Assembly: GCA_013416795.1 (NCBI GenBank)
Contig: RQSC01000020.1
Span: 142,535 to 203,812 of the forward strand
DNA length: 61,278 bases
DNA from: Prasinococcaceae sp. CCMP 1430
Lineage: Eukaryota > Prasinodermophyta > Palmophyllophyceae > Prasinococcales > Prasinococcaceae
Direction of reading: 5' to 3'
A model generated the notes under the pieces. The model made no database searches and was not told where the DNA came from. It was given only the letters and a program-made list of their open reading frames with translations. Below are positions 17,586-27,846 of the stretch, one piece after another; position 1 is the first letter of the stretch; each line of letters begins with the position of its first letter. The position numbers and the translations under genes were made by a program.

Positions 17586-19805
17586 GCGCCGGGCGACCGC
17601 GCGCCGCGGCTGCACCCGCTCACGCGCGTGCCGCCGTGGCCGGTGCACAACGAGCTCGAGGCGGTCGCCGGAGCGGTGCTCTCGCAGGGCGCGCTCGGCG
17701 CCTCGGCTGGCACCGTGGCCGCGGCCGGCTGCAACGTCACCGTCGGTGCCGCGGAGGAGACGCCGCTCGATGACGGCGCGGTCGTGTCGGTCAGCGTTCG
17801 CTGCGCGGCGCCGGCGAGCACGCACTGGCTGGCGGCCTACTCACCGCCTCGCGCCAACGTCACCGCGCAAGCGCCGACAAAGTACGCCATTCTATCAAAA
17901 GTGAACTCGAGCTACCCGCAGACTGGCGAGGCCTCGGTGCATTTCTCGCTGACGGCCGCGCGAGCGGGATTCGACTTCGTGCTGTTCGCCGCCGACCCGC
18001 TCGCGCCGCACGTGTCCGAGGCCCTCGCGCGCTCCGAGGTCGTCGACTTCGCCGACGCCGATGCGCCGCTCAGACCGCGTGCCGTCTTCCTGCCGGGAGG
18101 GCGCCTGGGCGTGGCGTGGTCCTCCGGCCGCGGGGAGGAGCATGCCCCAACGCTCGGGTGGCGCGTCGAGGGGAGCGACGAGTGGACCGAGGTGGACGCG
18201 AACACGTCGACGTATTCCGCTGTGGACATGTGCGGCGGGGTCGCCGGTGGCCTCGGCTGGCGTGATCCTGGCTATGTGCACGTGGCCGCGATCGAAGGGG
18301 CCCCCGCGGGGGTGTCGCTGGACATCCGGCTGTCGGACGACACCGGGGCCACGTACGATGCCCCAACTGCGCTGCGCGTGCCGCCGGCGCCCGGGTCGGA
18401 GGGCACGCGCCTCGCGCTCTTCGCGGACATGGGGCGCGGGGACACGGACGATGCGCACACCTGGATGGAATACGGCCCTCCAGCGGTCAATGTAAGCGCC
18501 GCGCTCGCCGCCGACGGCCCTTTTGACGCCAGCTTCCTCTCTGGCGACCTGTCCTACGCGCAGGGCTTCGCGTCTGTCTGGGACGACTGGCTCCGCATGA
18601 TCGAACAGTTCGCGTCTGCCGCGCCGCTCCTTGCGAACCTCGGCAATCACGAATACGATGCACCCGCGCAGAGCTGGCCGGCGGGACGAAGGCGCGACCT
18701 GTTCTTCGGAGAAGATTCGGGCGGCGAGTGCGGCGTAGCGGCCGCTGCTCAGGTGCCCACGCCGCGAGTCGGCGTCGACCAAGCATGGTGGGCGCACGCA
18801 GTGGGGAATGTCATGATCGTGAGCATGAACACCGAGGTGGATTTCGCCTGCGGGTCGGCGCAGTGGCGTTGGCTACAGAAGACGCTTGCGGGCATTAACC
18901 GCACCGAGACGCCCTGGGTGTTGTTCGGAGGGCACCGGCCTGGTTTGATTGACTCCACCTACGACCGCGCCGCCGAGTGCTGCGGATATGGCCGCGTGCC
19001 TCCGCACTGTCTCGCGCCGCCCGATTGCAAGCTTCCCGGCGAAGACCCCTCTGATGCAGGTGTGATGGCCAGTCTTCAGAAGGAGATTGGACCGCTGCTC
19101 GAGTACTACGACGTTGATTTCGCGCTGTGGGGCCACAACCACGTGTATCAGCGCCATTGCGCGTACGCGAGGGGCCAGTGCGTGCGCAAGAGCGGCGCGG
19201 GGGGTGTATACGATGGCTCCTCGGACGTCACAGCTGGCGATGCGGGCGTGGTGCACCTCGTGGTCGGCGCCGCGGGTGCGACGCTCACCAAGAATGCGTG
19301 TGGCGCGGCATTCTCCGAAAAGGTGCACAACACGTGGGGCTACGTGCGCGTGGTGGCTCACAACGCCACGCACCTGAGCGGCGAGTTCGTCGAGGCCAAG
19401 GCCGGACCTGGCGGGCGCGTGCTCGACACTTTCGCACTGGTGCGGCCCTCGACCCCACGCGAGAAACCCACGTCACGAGCGCCGTACTGCGCGGGCGACG
19501 CGTGCGTTTGCGACTACGTCGAGGAGCGCCCCGAGGCGTTGATAGACTGCATTGGAGGCGGGGGCGGTGAGGACGACTCGACGGGCGAGCTCGTGCCCAT
19601 CATCATCGGGGCTGTGATCGTGCTCGTGGCCACTGCGGCGGGCGTATACGGCGCAATGAGACTCGTGCGGCGGCGCCGAGCGCGCGCATACGGCGCCATC
19701 GACGACAGCGCGGGCGACCTAGACGCGGCGGCCGCCGCGCTCGGCGTCGATGGGGTCGATGCGCGCACCGTCAACCCGCTCGCAGTTCCCGCTGATGAGT
19801 CCTGA
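17586..19805 (+). CDS. Purple acid phosphatase-like metallophosphoesterase, membrane anchored (5' end in gap)
   Basis: At least 739 residues are visible; the start lies in the N run. The N-terminal half has a fibronectin-like PAP N domain (VFLPGGRLGVAWSSGRG). The catalytic domain shows the seven-ligand metal site in order: FADMGRGD, LSGDLSYAQG, ANLGNHEYD, LFGGHRPG and LWGHNHVYQRH. PAPs are secreted Fe-Zn or Fe-Mn phosphatases that scavenge phosphate from organic esters. The C-terminal VPIIIGAVIVLVATAAGVYG followed by RLVRRRRAR is a transmembrane anchor with a cytosolic basic stop-transfer, so the enzyme should face the outside or a lumen. Several NxT/NxS sites are present. It is convergent with NDUFAF2, 88 bp away. 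Confidence 0.9.
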   Translation, partial: APGDRAPRLHPLTRVPPWPVHNELEAVAGAVLSQGALGASAGTVAAAGCNVTVGAAEETPLDDGAVVSVSVRCAAPASTHWLAAYSPPRANVTAQAPTKYAILSKVNSSYPQTGEASVHFSLTAARAGFDFVLFAADPLAPHVSEALARSEVVDFADADAPLRPRAVFLPGGRLGVAWSSGRGEEHAPTLGWRVEGSDEWTEVDANTSTYSAVDMCGGVAGGLGWRDPGYVHVAAIEGAPAGVSLDIRLSDDTGATYDAPTALRVPPAPGSEGTRLALFADMGRGDTDDAHTWMEYGPPAVNVSAALAADGPFDASFLSGDLSYAQGFASVWDDWLRMIEQFASAAPLLANLGNHEYDAPAQSWPAGRRRDLFFGEDSGGECGVAAAAQVPTPRVGVDQAWWAHAVGNVMIVSMNTEVDFACGSAQWRWLQKTLAGINRTETPWVLFGGHRPGLIDSTYDRAAECCGYGRVPPHCLAPPDCKLPGEDPSDAGVMASLQKEIGPLLEYYDVDFALWGHNHVYQRHCAYARGQCVRKSGAGGVYDGSSDVTAGDAGVVHLVVGAAGATLTKNACGAAFSEKVHNTWGYVRVVAHNATHLSGEFVEAKAGPGGRVLDTFALVRPSTPREKPTSRAPYCAGDACVCDYVEERPEALIDCIGGGGGEDDSTGELVPIIIGAVIVLVATAAGVYGAMRLVRRRRARAYGAIDDSAGDLDAAAAALGVDGVDARTVNPLAVPADES

Positions 19806-19893
19806 GGGAGAGTTGCACATTCATATGTACAGTATGGTTCCACATTATTATCCCTCCCCGGCCGCCGCTCGCTTGCGCGGCTGCACACTGCGC

Positions 19894-20567
19894 TCACTTG
19901 CCTGGCGCCCACGACTCGGGCACGAAGTTGGCGCCCGCGCCCGCTGTGGGGTCGACACCCGAGCGGCGCTTGAGCGGTTTCCGCACGTCGTCAGCGCGCG
20001 GCGCGTCCAGCGCCGCGGTCGGCGCACCGACGCGCTTGAGCTCCTCCTTGCGAAGCGAGCGTTCGGCGAAGACCGCGCGCTCGCGGGCGAGCGCGACGCC
20101 TCGCGCGCGTGCAGCGATCAGCTCCCGCCGCGCCGCGAGCTGCTTCTGTTCCTCGAGCGGCACGGGCTCCTTGCGTTGTCCCACGAGCCACGACTGCCAC
20201 TCGACGGCCAGCTCCGACGTCGCACCCACGCCGCCGTGGCTGTACTCTACCCACCGCGCCTCGCGCTGAAATTCCTGCGGTAGGGGCGCGCGCGGCCGCG
20301 TGCGCGGCAGCGCGTGTTAGCCGCGCGGCAGGACGCTGCGGGGCCAGGCGAGCGCCCGGGCCCAATCCCGCACCCCCAACCCCAATCCAAAGCTCCACAC
20401 CCACACCTTCCCATCCCACCCCACCGCACTTCCTCGCGCGCGCCCACCTTGGTCTTCGGGATGTAGAAATACTCGTTGCCCACGAGGTCCGTGCCCGCCT
20501 TGATGGCACCCTTCTCGCGGTTGAGCGCGCGCAGGAAGCGCAGCGAGCGCGCCACGAGCCCCGACAT
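19894..20567 (-). CDS. NDUFAF2: NADH dehydrogenase (complex I) assembly factor 2 / mimitin
   Basis: This 166-residue mitochondrial protein is a paralogue of complex I subunit NDUFA12. The exons are 20448-20567 and 19894-20274 (minus strand), joined in phase 0 over a 173-bp intron (GTGGGC...CGCAG). The first exon gives SLRFLRALNREKGAIKAGTD and LVGNEYFYIPKTK, the second EFQREARWVEYSH followed by SELAVEWQSWLVGQRKEPVP. The pattern VGxxxFxN-YY-P...RWVxY...P-EWxxWL is shared by NDUFA12 and NDUFAF2. The absence of NDUFA12's longer N-terminus and the charged C-terminal tail ending NFVPESWAPGK favour NDUFAF2. NDUFA12 is the alternative. Confidence 0.82.
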
Positions 20568-21411
20568 GGCGCGGGGGGCGTGCGCGCGGCCGCTGCGCCC
20601 GCAGCCGCCCCCGCAGCGCACGCGGCGCGCGCACACCAGGAAGGGGGGGGGGGGGGACTGTGTGCGTGCGACGCGCGCCTGTCCAGGGGCAACCAGCAGG
20701 GCCCAAAGTGCCAAGGAGCCTCCGGGGTTGCGGGGTGGTGGGGACCCGGGCCCGGCTGGGCGCAGGGGGGAGGCGCCCTCACGGGTGCGCGGGTGCGCTG
20801 CGCCGCGCGCGCTGTGCCGCACCCCCGCGGCGCGCGCCGCCTCGCATCGCACGCGCGTGCCAAAAAAAGAAAAAACGCGTTGTTTGGGTCATTTCAGGGT
20901 TTACTGTGCTCGCTCCGCGTCTTTCTTCGAACTTCGATGTGGGTTCGAATGCGAATGAATGCGTGGGTGGATTTCGCGCGCGCGCGCGCAGAGGGGCGCG
21001 CGCGAACGACGCGCGGGGCGGCCGCGGGTGCGCCAAGCCTGCGCAAGGCGTGCAAGTCGAGCGCCGAGCTCGTCTTCGTGGAGCCGCCGCAGCCGCCGCC
21101 GCCCGCCCCAATCCGCGGGAATCCGCGCGCGACGCCGCCGGCATTCCGCGTGTTTCGTTGGCGCGGAACCCACGCATGCCAATGGTAACGTCGGTGTTGC
21201 GCATCGGCGCATCCAAACTCTCCCGTGGCTCAATAATACATACACATGAATGTTATTATTTTTCATGCACGCTCATCCGTTTTTTAGAACCATCGGTCGC
21301 TTTCACTGCAAAACACGCAAAAACCTGGATCGCGAGCCGCGTGCGGTGCCGGTCCGATGGCGCAGCGCGGGAGCGGTTTGGGGTTGCGCATATTTAGGGT
21401 GTTTACGGTAG
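20568..21411. other. Intergenic region upstream of NDUFAF2 and NSE4
   Basis: No supported gene. A 14-G run lies at 20643-20656. AT-richer promoter-like patches occur at 20860-20960 and 21180-21420, with telobox-like sequences (CAGGGTTTAC near 20899; TTTAGGGTG and TAGGGTTAC near 21393-21416). The open frames are low-complexity. Confidence 0.4.
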
Positions 21412-22137
21412 GGTTACATTGAACGCGAAATATCCACAGGCAGGATTTCCCCCCCCCTTCCGATCCGCCACGGTGGCGCTGCGCTCCCGCGAAAAGTGCA
21501 AGATAAGGACTGCGCGGCCGGGGCGAGCGGGGGTGGGGATGGGGAGAGGGCGAGCGCGGTGCGAGCGGCCAGCAGCGGCATTCCTGGCGAGCGCCACCCA
21601 GAGCGCGATTCCCAGTCCGGCGACGAGGACGGCGCCGCCGACGCGGACGCGGACGCGGCGGACGCTTCGCGCGCGCGCTCGCGGGTCGCGAACGGGGACG
21701 CCGCGGCCAAGTCCGCGGAGGCGGCCGAAGCGCGCGCGGCTGCGGCGGAGCGCGACGCAGCGGACGCGGAGGCCGCGCTGGACGACGCGCGCGAGGAGAA
21801 TCGCGCCCTGCAGGCGCAACTGACGGAACTGGTGGGCGTGTCCATCCGTCTGGACGAGGCCGTCGAGGCCAACGCGGCGCTGCGAGCTGAAGCGGAGCGC
21901 CTGCGCGCGGACCTCGCGCGGCAGGCCGAGACGGCGGCTGCCGTCGAGCGCGCGCACGCCGCGGCGCTGGCCTCCAAGGACGACGTCGGCGCCGGCCTGC
22001 AATCGAAGCTGCTGCAAGTGCAGGCGGCGCTGGGCGAGGCCAAGGCGAGGGCGGATTTGGCGCGGACCCAGTGCGCGCGGCACAAGGCGCTGCTCGAGGC
22101 GAAGGACGCCGAGCTTCGCGCGGCGCGCGCGGCGGCC
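21412..22137 (+). other. ATG-less open frame encoding a coiled coil, in frame with NSE4
   Basis: From the in-frame stop at 21409-21411 the NSE4 frame stays open for 242 codons without a single ATG. From about 21700 it has a strongly coding appearance, as a heptad-rich Ala/Glu/Arg coiled coil (LQAQLTELVGVSIRLDEAVE, then LRAEAERLRADLARQAE and KLLQVQAALGEAKARADLAR). It could be an N-terminal extension of NSE4 reached by an unseen upstream exon or a non-ATG start, or an internal exon. I do not assign it to a protein. Confidence 0.45.
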
Positions 22138-23376
22138 ATGTCGGCGCCGGAGGGGATGGACCCCCTGCGCGAGAAATTCCTCCTCTCGCAGGACAACAGG
22201 CGCAACATCCGCAACAAGTACCGCAACCTGGACCGAGCGGCGGCCGGTGCGTCGGCGCGCGCGCGGGGTGGGGCTGTGCGCGTGGGGCAGCGCGCGAGTG
22301 GCAGCGCCGCATGAGCCTGGAGACACCGCCAGACGAGGCTCGCGCGTCCGAGCAGGGCGCGCTAGAGCCCCCCCTGCGCGCGCCGCGCTCCGTTCGCACG
22401 CTGACAGACGCAATGCGCCGGCGGTGCCGTGCCGAATTGGCGAATGCGCGCGCGCCCGGCGCTGTGGCGCCTGCTCCGCCTCGCACACCGCTGCCGCCAC
22501 CCTCGACGCGACACGCACGCAGCGAACAAAGACCAGCTGACGCAGCTGGGCACCTCCGAACTGGTGGAGATGATCCAGGAGGCCAACGATATCAACAACG
22601 ACGTGGTGCACCTCCGCGAGCAGGCGACTGACTCGAGGGTGATCCTCAAGTTGAGCGAATACGCGTACGACATCGTCAAGAAGCTCAAGCCAGGGGCGGC
22701 GACCGCGAACCCGCGCGACGTCCTCGCCGGGCTCAAGCGCAAGCACGCGAGAGGCTACGACGGCAGCGACGCGGAAATTGCGGCGGGGGCATTCGACTGG
22801 GTGGGTCTCGGCGCGACGATGACCAAGTACTTCCGCGTGGCGCCGTCGCAGGGCTGCATGATGGGCCCCCTCGACGTCGAGCCCAAGGCAAAGAAGCAGC
22901 GGCAGGCGGCGCGGTACGGGCGCGGCGAGCTGGCAGAGCTCGCGACCGCTGACGAGGTGACCGAGCACAAGGAGGGCCCCACCGATACAGACCGCAACAT
23001 GACTATCATGCGGAAGGCACACAAGGCCTTCCTGAGAGAGGAGGCGCGCCAGCCCACGCTGCCGCTTGCCATCAACAACAGCTCGAGCTTCGCGCAGACC
23101 GTGGAGAACATGTTCGCGCTCTCGTTCCTGGTGCGAGACGGGCACATGGGGCTGCACGACGGCGACAGCGACGAAATCTGTGTGCACAAGCACGCGAAGC
23201 CGACCGAAGATAATTGGGCGCGGGGCGAGGCCAAGTCCACACAGTTCGCCGTGTCGTTCGACATGAAGACGTGGCGCGCAATGCAGGCGGCTGCGAGCGA
23301 GGGAAATGCCCTCATGCCCCACCGCGAGCCGGCCGACATAGCCCAGAACGCTCGGTTGATCGCCGACGATGAGTGA
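22138..23376 (+). CDS. NSE4: SMC5/6 complex kleisin NSE4
   Basis: NSE4 is the kleisin that bridges the SMC5/SMC6 heads in DNA repair and chromosome segregation. The exons are 22138-22246 and 22523-23376, joined in phase 1 (GTGCGT...CGCAG, 276 bp), giving 320 residues. The N-terminus MSAPEGMDPLREKFLLSQDN with NIRNKYRNLDR matches the family's opening helix, followed by IQEANDINNDVVHLREQATD, the SMC6-neck-binding region. The C-terminal winged helix carries the signature NNSSSFAQTVENMFALSFLV then RDGHMGL. The ATG at 22138 fits the family's usual start; the frame continues open upstream as a coiled coil. Confidence 0.9.
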
Positions 23377-23620
23377 ACGCGCGCACGCGCGTGCGCTGGT
23401 GCCCACTCTCCCGGGCATGTCGGCGGGTTGGCTTGTAATATTCCATGTGAGCAACGATGTGCCGCTCCCGCCTTCGAGAGCAGCGCTGTGCGGGTACGGT
23501 CCGTGCGCCCACGTCCACGACCCTGCAACTCGCTTGCGCTCGCGCGCGCGCGCGCGCCTGGCTTCTTCACCTACCCCACACGCATTGATTACTCCGCTCC
23601 GCAGCTGCTCGCTCGTGCGC
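23377..23620. other. Convergent spacer, NSE4 / prefoldin 1
   Basis: This 244-bp spacer between two stop codons has an AT patch near 23430-23450 (TTGTAATATTCC) and a CG run at 23540-23555. No gene is visible. Confidence 0.4.
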
Positions 23621-24275
23621 TCACTTCGCGGCCAGACCCGGCACGGAACCGATGAGATCCTTCAGGCCAGATTTGACCTCGTCGAGCTTCGAGTCGAAAT
23701 ACTCTTTGCTCTTCTCCAGCCCCGCCACGTCGGTGTCGATCTTCGAGTTGGCCTCGATGAGCTCGTCCTCAACCGTGGTCTGCACGCCGCAGAGCGCAGC
23801 GGGTAGGGCACGAGCGCAGTGTTCGCGAAGACGATCTGCTGTCAGTCCTTTCTGCGCGCACCCGATGCCGGCATAGCATCCACACAAGGGGTTTTGAGCG
23901 CATTCACACGCGTGGCATTGTGGCGCGCCCGTGTTCTCGCTCGCGGCGTCGCACGCCTTTGTGCTCGCTCGCTGCGTCCGTAGCGCACGCCCCGCTCGCC
24001 GCTGCAAGCAGCGACACGCGACCACAGTGCCGTCGGCGCGTTGTCGCCGCGCGACGCACCTTGTCGCGCAGCACAAACATCTTGCCGACCGCCTGGTACG
24101 TCTTGGTCTCCTCTGGCAGCTCGTTGAGCTCCGAGAGCACGAAGACGTTCTGGCGCTTGTCCTTCATCTTGTTCTGCGCTTGCATGACTGTCTGCTTCTG
24201 TTTGGTGGAGAGCTCCATCATGCGCTCCTGAAGCTCCATCAGCTGCTCACGCTTCTCCTGCGGCAGGGAGTTCAT
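23621..24275 (-). CDS. PFDN1: Prefoldin subunit 1
   Basis: This 124-residue beta-type prefoldin subunit belongs to the hexamer that hands unfolded actin and tubulin to CCT. The exons are 24060-24275 and 23621-23779 (minus strand), joined in phase 0 across a 280-bp intron (GTGCGT...TGCAG). The first coiled coil is followed by the beta-hairpin region FVLSELNELPEETKTYQAVG with KMFVLRDK. The second exon (TTVEDELIEANSKIDTDVAG then LEKSKEYFDSKL) gives the returning helix. Length and pattern match PFDN1; PFDN6 or PFDN2 fit less well. It is divergent from the methyltransferase gene. Confidence 0.88.
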
Positions 24276-25125
24276 GGCTGCCGGCCGGAAGTGGTTGGGG
24301 GGCAGGCGGCGGATGGCAGCAGCCGCGAGTGAGGGGCTCTTGGCGGGTCTCGCCGGGCGCGGGCGCGCGGGGTGCGTGCGTGGGCCGGCGCCGCGATGCC
24401 ACAGCCACCTTCCATGGTGCTAGGTGCGACAGTGTCTCGCTAGCTAGCTCCCGCCGGCCGCGCCGATCGCGCGCGCGCGCCCCGCATGCGTTTCGAGCTG
24501 CAACTTTTCGTGTCAAAACTGGTATCGCGGAGGCGACCGCGTGCGCTGCCGGTCAATGCAACAAAATGCGCCTTCCGCCGCCTGCCGAGCCACACCATGG
24601 GGGGAAAAATGTAAAAACGCGGATTACGTGCGTGCGAGCGCCCTGGAATAGTCTCACTCATCCATTAGTACGACTAATAGAAATGAATGCGCAGCCCGGT
24701 GGTGCGGCGTCAGGCCCATGCGAAATCTCTTCCGCGAAATGAAAGTCGCTGCATTCTCTTGTGCGTGGGCGCGCATGTGTTTTGATGGCGGTCTGAGGGT
24801 CGCCAATTCGTTTCGAGGGACGTTGCCGTTCCCCCAGCGCGCGCGAACGCGCGCGCCTGGCAGCGCCGCCCGGCCCGATGCGGCGGCGCGGCGCGGCCGC
24901 CAGGCGTGCAGCGTGGTGTGTGCGTGGGGGGAATGGGATGGGATGGAATGGGATGGGGTGTGGATGGCGCGGTCCGAGCGGCGGGCGTTCGTCTGCCTGT
25001 CGCGGCCATGGGCCGGCGCGACGCCCTCCGTCGCCACACGCGCGGAGAGGTGCGGGCGCCGCCGAGGCGAGCGGCGCGGAGGCGCGCGGCACGCCCGCGG
25101 CGCGCCCGCGGCAGGCCGCGTGGCC
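24276..25125. promoter_or_regulatory. Divergent promoter region, prefoldin 1 / methyltransferase
   Basis: This 850-bp region lies between divergent starts, with an AT-richer core at about 24500-24800. A short GGGAT/GGAAT repeat lies at 24926-24962. No gene is supported; the open frames overlapping it are low-complexity. Promoter role inferred from position only. Confidence 0.35.
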
Positions 25126-25935
25126 ATGCCCGACTATGGCGACAAAGGCTTCTGGGACGCGCGGTACGCCGACATTCCCACCGGGGGCAAGCTCGACGGA
25201 CTTTTTGACTGGTACAACGACTGGGACGCCATTGAGCCAGTGGTCGCTTCCGAGGGCATGCTCGAGTCGCAGGAGTTGGTGGCGCTCTCCGTTGGCTGTG
25301 GCAACTCGTCGCTCAGTGAGAAGATGTACGACGCGGGCTACCGCCACGTGGTGGGCGTGGACTTTTCCGAGTCTGTGATTGAGCACATGCGCGCGCGTGC
25401 GAGGCGGGCACGGCCGGAGCTGAAGGTACCGAGCGCAACCGCTCATGCGCCCCAGCGAGCGCGTGGCGAGGCGAAGGGCCCGTGCCCGGCTCTTGACATG
25501 CAGGCGCTGACGCACGCCCCGACACCCGCATTGCGCCTGCAGTACGAGGTGATGGACGTGCGCGAGCTCCGATTCGGCGACGAGGCCTTCGACTTGATCG
25601 TCGACAAGGGCACGCTCGACTCTGTGGTATGTGGAACAGATGTGAAGAAAGCTGTCAGTGAGTACCTGACGGGGCTGAGCAGAGTGCTGCGCTCGGGTGG
25701 CCTGCTGCTGGTGATGAGCTACGGCCGCCCCGACGACCGCAAGTTCTATCTCGAGGAGGACAGGTACGACTGGACCGTCGAGGCCAAGACTATCCCAAAG
25801 CCCAAGCTGAAAAACCTGCAAGAGGGCATATCGGAGGACTTCACCGTCGCGGACTATTCGGCGGCAGGTGGCGGAGGCTCGGACGAAGACACCCACTTCA
25901 TATACAAAATGCGCAAGCGACAAGCGCAGGACTGA
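25126..25935 (+). CDS. Class I SAM-dependent methyltransferase (EEF1AKMT4 / METTL13 N-terminal type)
   Basis: This 230-residue methyltransferase of the group that methylates lysines of eukaryotic elongation factor 1A in animals has exons 25126-25425 and 25543-25935 (phase 0; GTACCG...TGCAG; 117 bp). The intron keeps the frame open, so retention would insert 39 residues, but the spliced form matches the family. MPDYGDKGFWDARYADIP and FDWYNDWDAIEPV are the usual start. LVALSVGCGNSSLSEKMYDA is the SAM motif I, HVVGVDFSESVIEHM motif II, and FDLIVDKGTLDSVVCG the conserved acceptor segment. The target is inferred by family only. It is convergent with the SMYD gene, 102 bp away. Confidence 0.88.
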   Translation: MPDYGDKGFWDARYADIPTGGKLDGLFDWYNDWDAIEPVVASEGMLESQELVALSVGCGNSSLSEKMYDAGYRHVVGVDFSESVIEHMRARARRARPELKVPSATAHAPQRARGEAKGPCPALDMQALTHAPTPALRLQYEVMDVRELRFGDEAFDLIVDKGTLDSVVCGTDVKKAVSEYLTGLSRVLRSGGLLLVMSYGRPDDRKFYLEEDRYDWTVEAKTIPKPKLKNLQEGISEDFTVADYSAAGGGGSDEDTHFIYKMRKRQAQD

Positions 25936-26037
25936 GCGCGCGCGTATAATATCCCTGTGCCACCCGCTGTGCGCGTGGGCGCTTTTTGCACCAATGAAGC
26001 ATTACTATACTGCCTGTCACGCCCGGCGCGCCCATCC

Positions 26038-27494
26038 TCATTCGCCAGCTCCACCTAGCGCCTCGAGGAGCGTGGCGCATCCCTTTGTGGTGTGTGCCCG
26101 CTCGCCGAGAGCGCGCCGCAGCACGGGTAGCGCCTCGGCAGCGAGAGCAGCCGCAGCGTCGACGTCACCAGCGGCGGCAGCAGCGGCAGCGGCAGCGTAC
26201 AGATCCGCCGCAGGTCGCGGATGGCCCTCTGGATGAAGTGCCGAGCGCCTCGCAGCATTTTGGGAGTACTGAGAGGCTGCGAACGCGAGCTCGCCCGCGG
26301 CGAGCGCTGCAGTAGCGGCCGCATCGCCCGCGCGCAGTGCGTCCGATCCGCCCGCGCGCTCGAGCGCCGGCAGAGCGCTGCGTAGCAGCGCCAGCTCCTC
26401 GGCAGGGTCTTCCTCGGCCGCAGCTTTGTCTAAGCTGGCGCGCGCTTGGCGCAGGGCATCGTCGTCAGCGCTGTTGACAAGTCCCGCACCCGCCGTTTCT
26501 GTCTCATCGCTCTCGTCCGCAGCTGCCGCTGCGCCATTTGCCTCGGCCACGCAGCGCTCGCATTCGCAGTCGAAGCCGTAATCTGAAGACAACTCCGCGC
26601 GCCGGGTGCCGCGCGCCGCCTCAGCGTCCACGTAACAGTGCGTGAGCTCCTCTCCCTCGCCAATGTCGCGCAGTGCTCGGAAGACCTGCACGCGGCCAAC
26701 TTTCCCGGCGCCTCCGTTCTCGGGCGGCTCGTAGGAGAGGAAGCAGTTCGGCGAGCACGAGCTATTGAGCATCGCGCCTTCTGGGTACACAGCCGCGGCG
26801 ACGACCTCTTGCGACGCGAGCGCGCCCACGAGCACGCCAAAATTGTTTGAGTCGAAAGCCAACAGGCAGTCGTATGGTTTCGGGAGTCCGGCGGCCTGCT
26901 CGCCTTCCGGAACGAGCTTGGCGGCCGTGGCTATCTTGTACGCTGTCATGCGCGCTTGCACGCGCGCGACGTCCGCAGGGGAGACCTTCGTCATCGCCCC
27001 GGCCTTCATCCTCTCCTCCGGGCCATTGGGAGCCGGTCGCAACGCACACAGACGCTCGCGGGCGGCCGCATCGGCGGATGCCGCGCGCAACGCGCGGCCG
27101 AGGAGCAAGGCCTGCGTCTTCGCACTTGAGTCGGCGTCCGCAATGTCGGCGTTGCTCTTGCCAACGCCGTACTCTCGCAGCACCCTCAGTCTGGAGCACT
27201 CGAGCTTGTGCCAGCCCTTCCACGCCGCCATCTGGCACGCACGCGAGCAATACCTTTCCTCCTCGCAGCGCCCGCACTTCGAGAGTGCGCCGGTGCCGGC
27301 CCCGGCCGCCGCCGTGTCAGCATAGCACACAGCGCATCTCGCCGCGCGCAGCTCCCATCGCAGCGCCGCCGCGAGCGGCCACCGCGCGAGCGCTCGCTCG
27401 CCGGCGGCAGCGCGGCGAGAGCCGCTCGGCCGCCGCCGCAGCCCACCGACCGGCCGCACGCCGCGTCGGGGCCCAGGTCCAGCGCTGCTGCCAT
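26038..27494 (-). CDS. SMYD-type SET/MYND lysine methyltransferase, apparent frameshift near the N-terminus
   Basis: The main frame (26038-27459) encodes a MYND zinc finger (CAVCYAD, CGRCEEERYCSRACQMAAWK, HKLEC), the SET core (AFDSNNFGVL, GAMLNSSCSPNC, GEGEELTHCYVD), the post-SET cysteines (YGFDCECERC) and a TPR-like C-terminal domain. That frame has no ATG before the finger. The expected SET start, MAAALDLGPDAACGRSV, lies in another frame from the ATG at 27494. Frames must switch between about 27443 and 27420, just before AAAGERALARWPLAA. A sequencing or assembly error in the GGC-rich tract, or an unrecognised small intron, would explain this. SMYDs methylate histones and other proteins; no substrate is inferred. 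Confidence 0.85.
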
Positions 27495-27846
27495 GACCAC
27501 TCCCGCCGGCCCCCGGCGTGCCGGCGCGGGCGGGGGCGGGCCGCCGGGAGCGTGCGTGCTGTGGCCACTCTCAAATTTGATGGCGTTTTTGCGTGCCTGT
27601 TCTGAAGCTCCTCTCGGCGCCGCGCCAGAGGGCGCGCGCGGCGCGTGGGGGGAGCCCCCCCACCCCCACCCCACCCATCCACCGACCCACACCGGCCGCC
27701 GCGAGCCAGGCCCTCTGCCCTCGCTGGCGTGCCCTCGGGCGGGGCGGCGCGGACGAGGGGCGGACCCGCAGGGCGGGTTGGGTGGGGCGGCGGGGCTGCC
27801 CGGCCCTGCGGAGGGCCGCACGGGGCCGGTGGTGGGGCGGGCGGGC
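27495..27846. promoter_or_regulatory. Divergent promoter region, SMYD / glycosyltransferase
   Basis: This 352-bp GC-rich region lies between divergent starts. A small AT-richer window at about 27560-27605 (CTCAAATTTGATGGCGTTTTT) is the best promoter core candidate. No gene seen. Confidence 0.35.
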
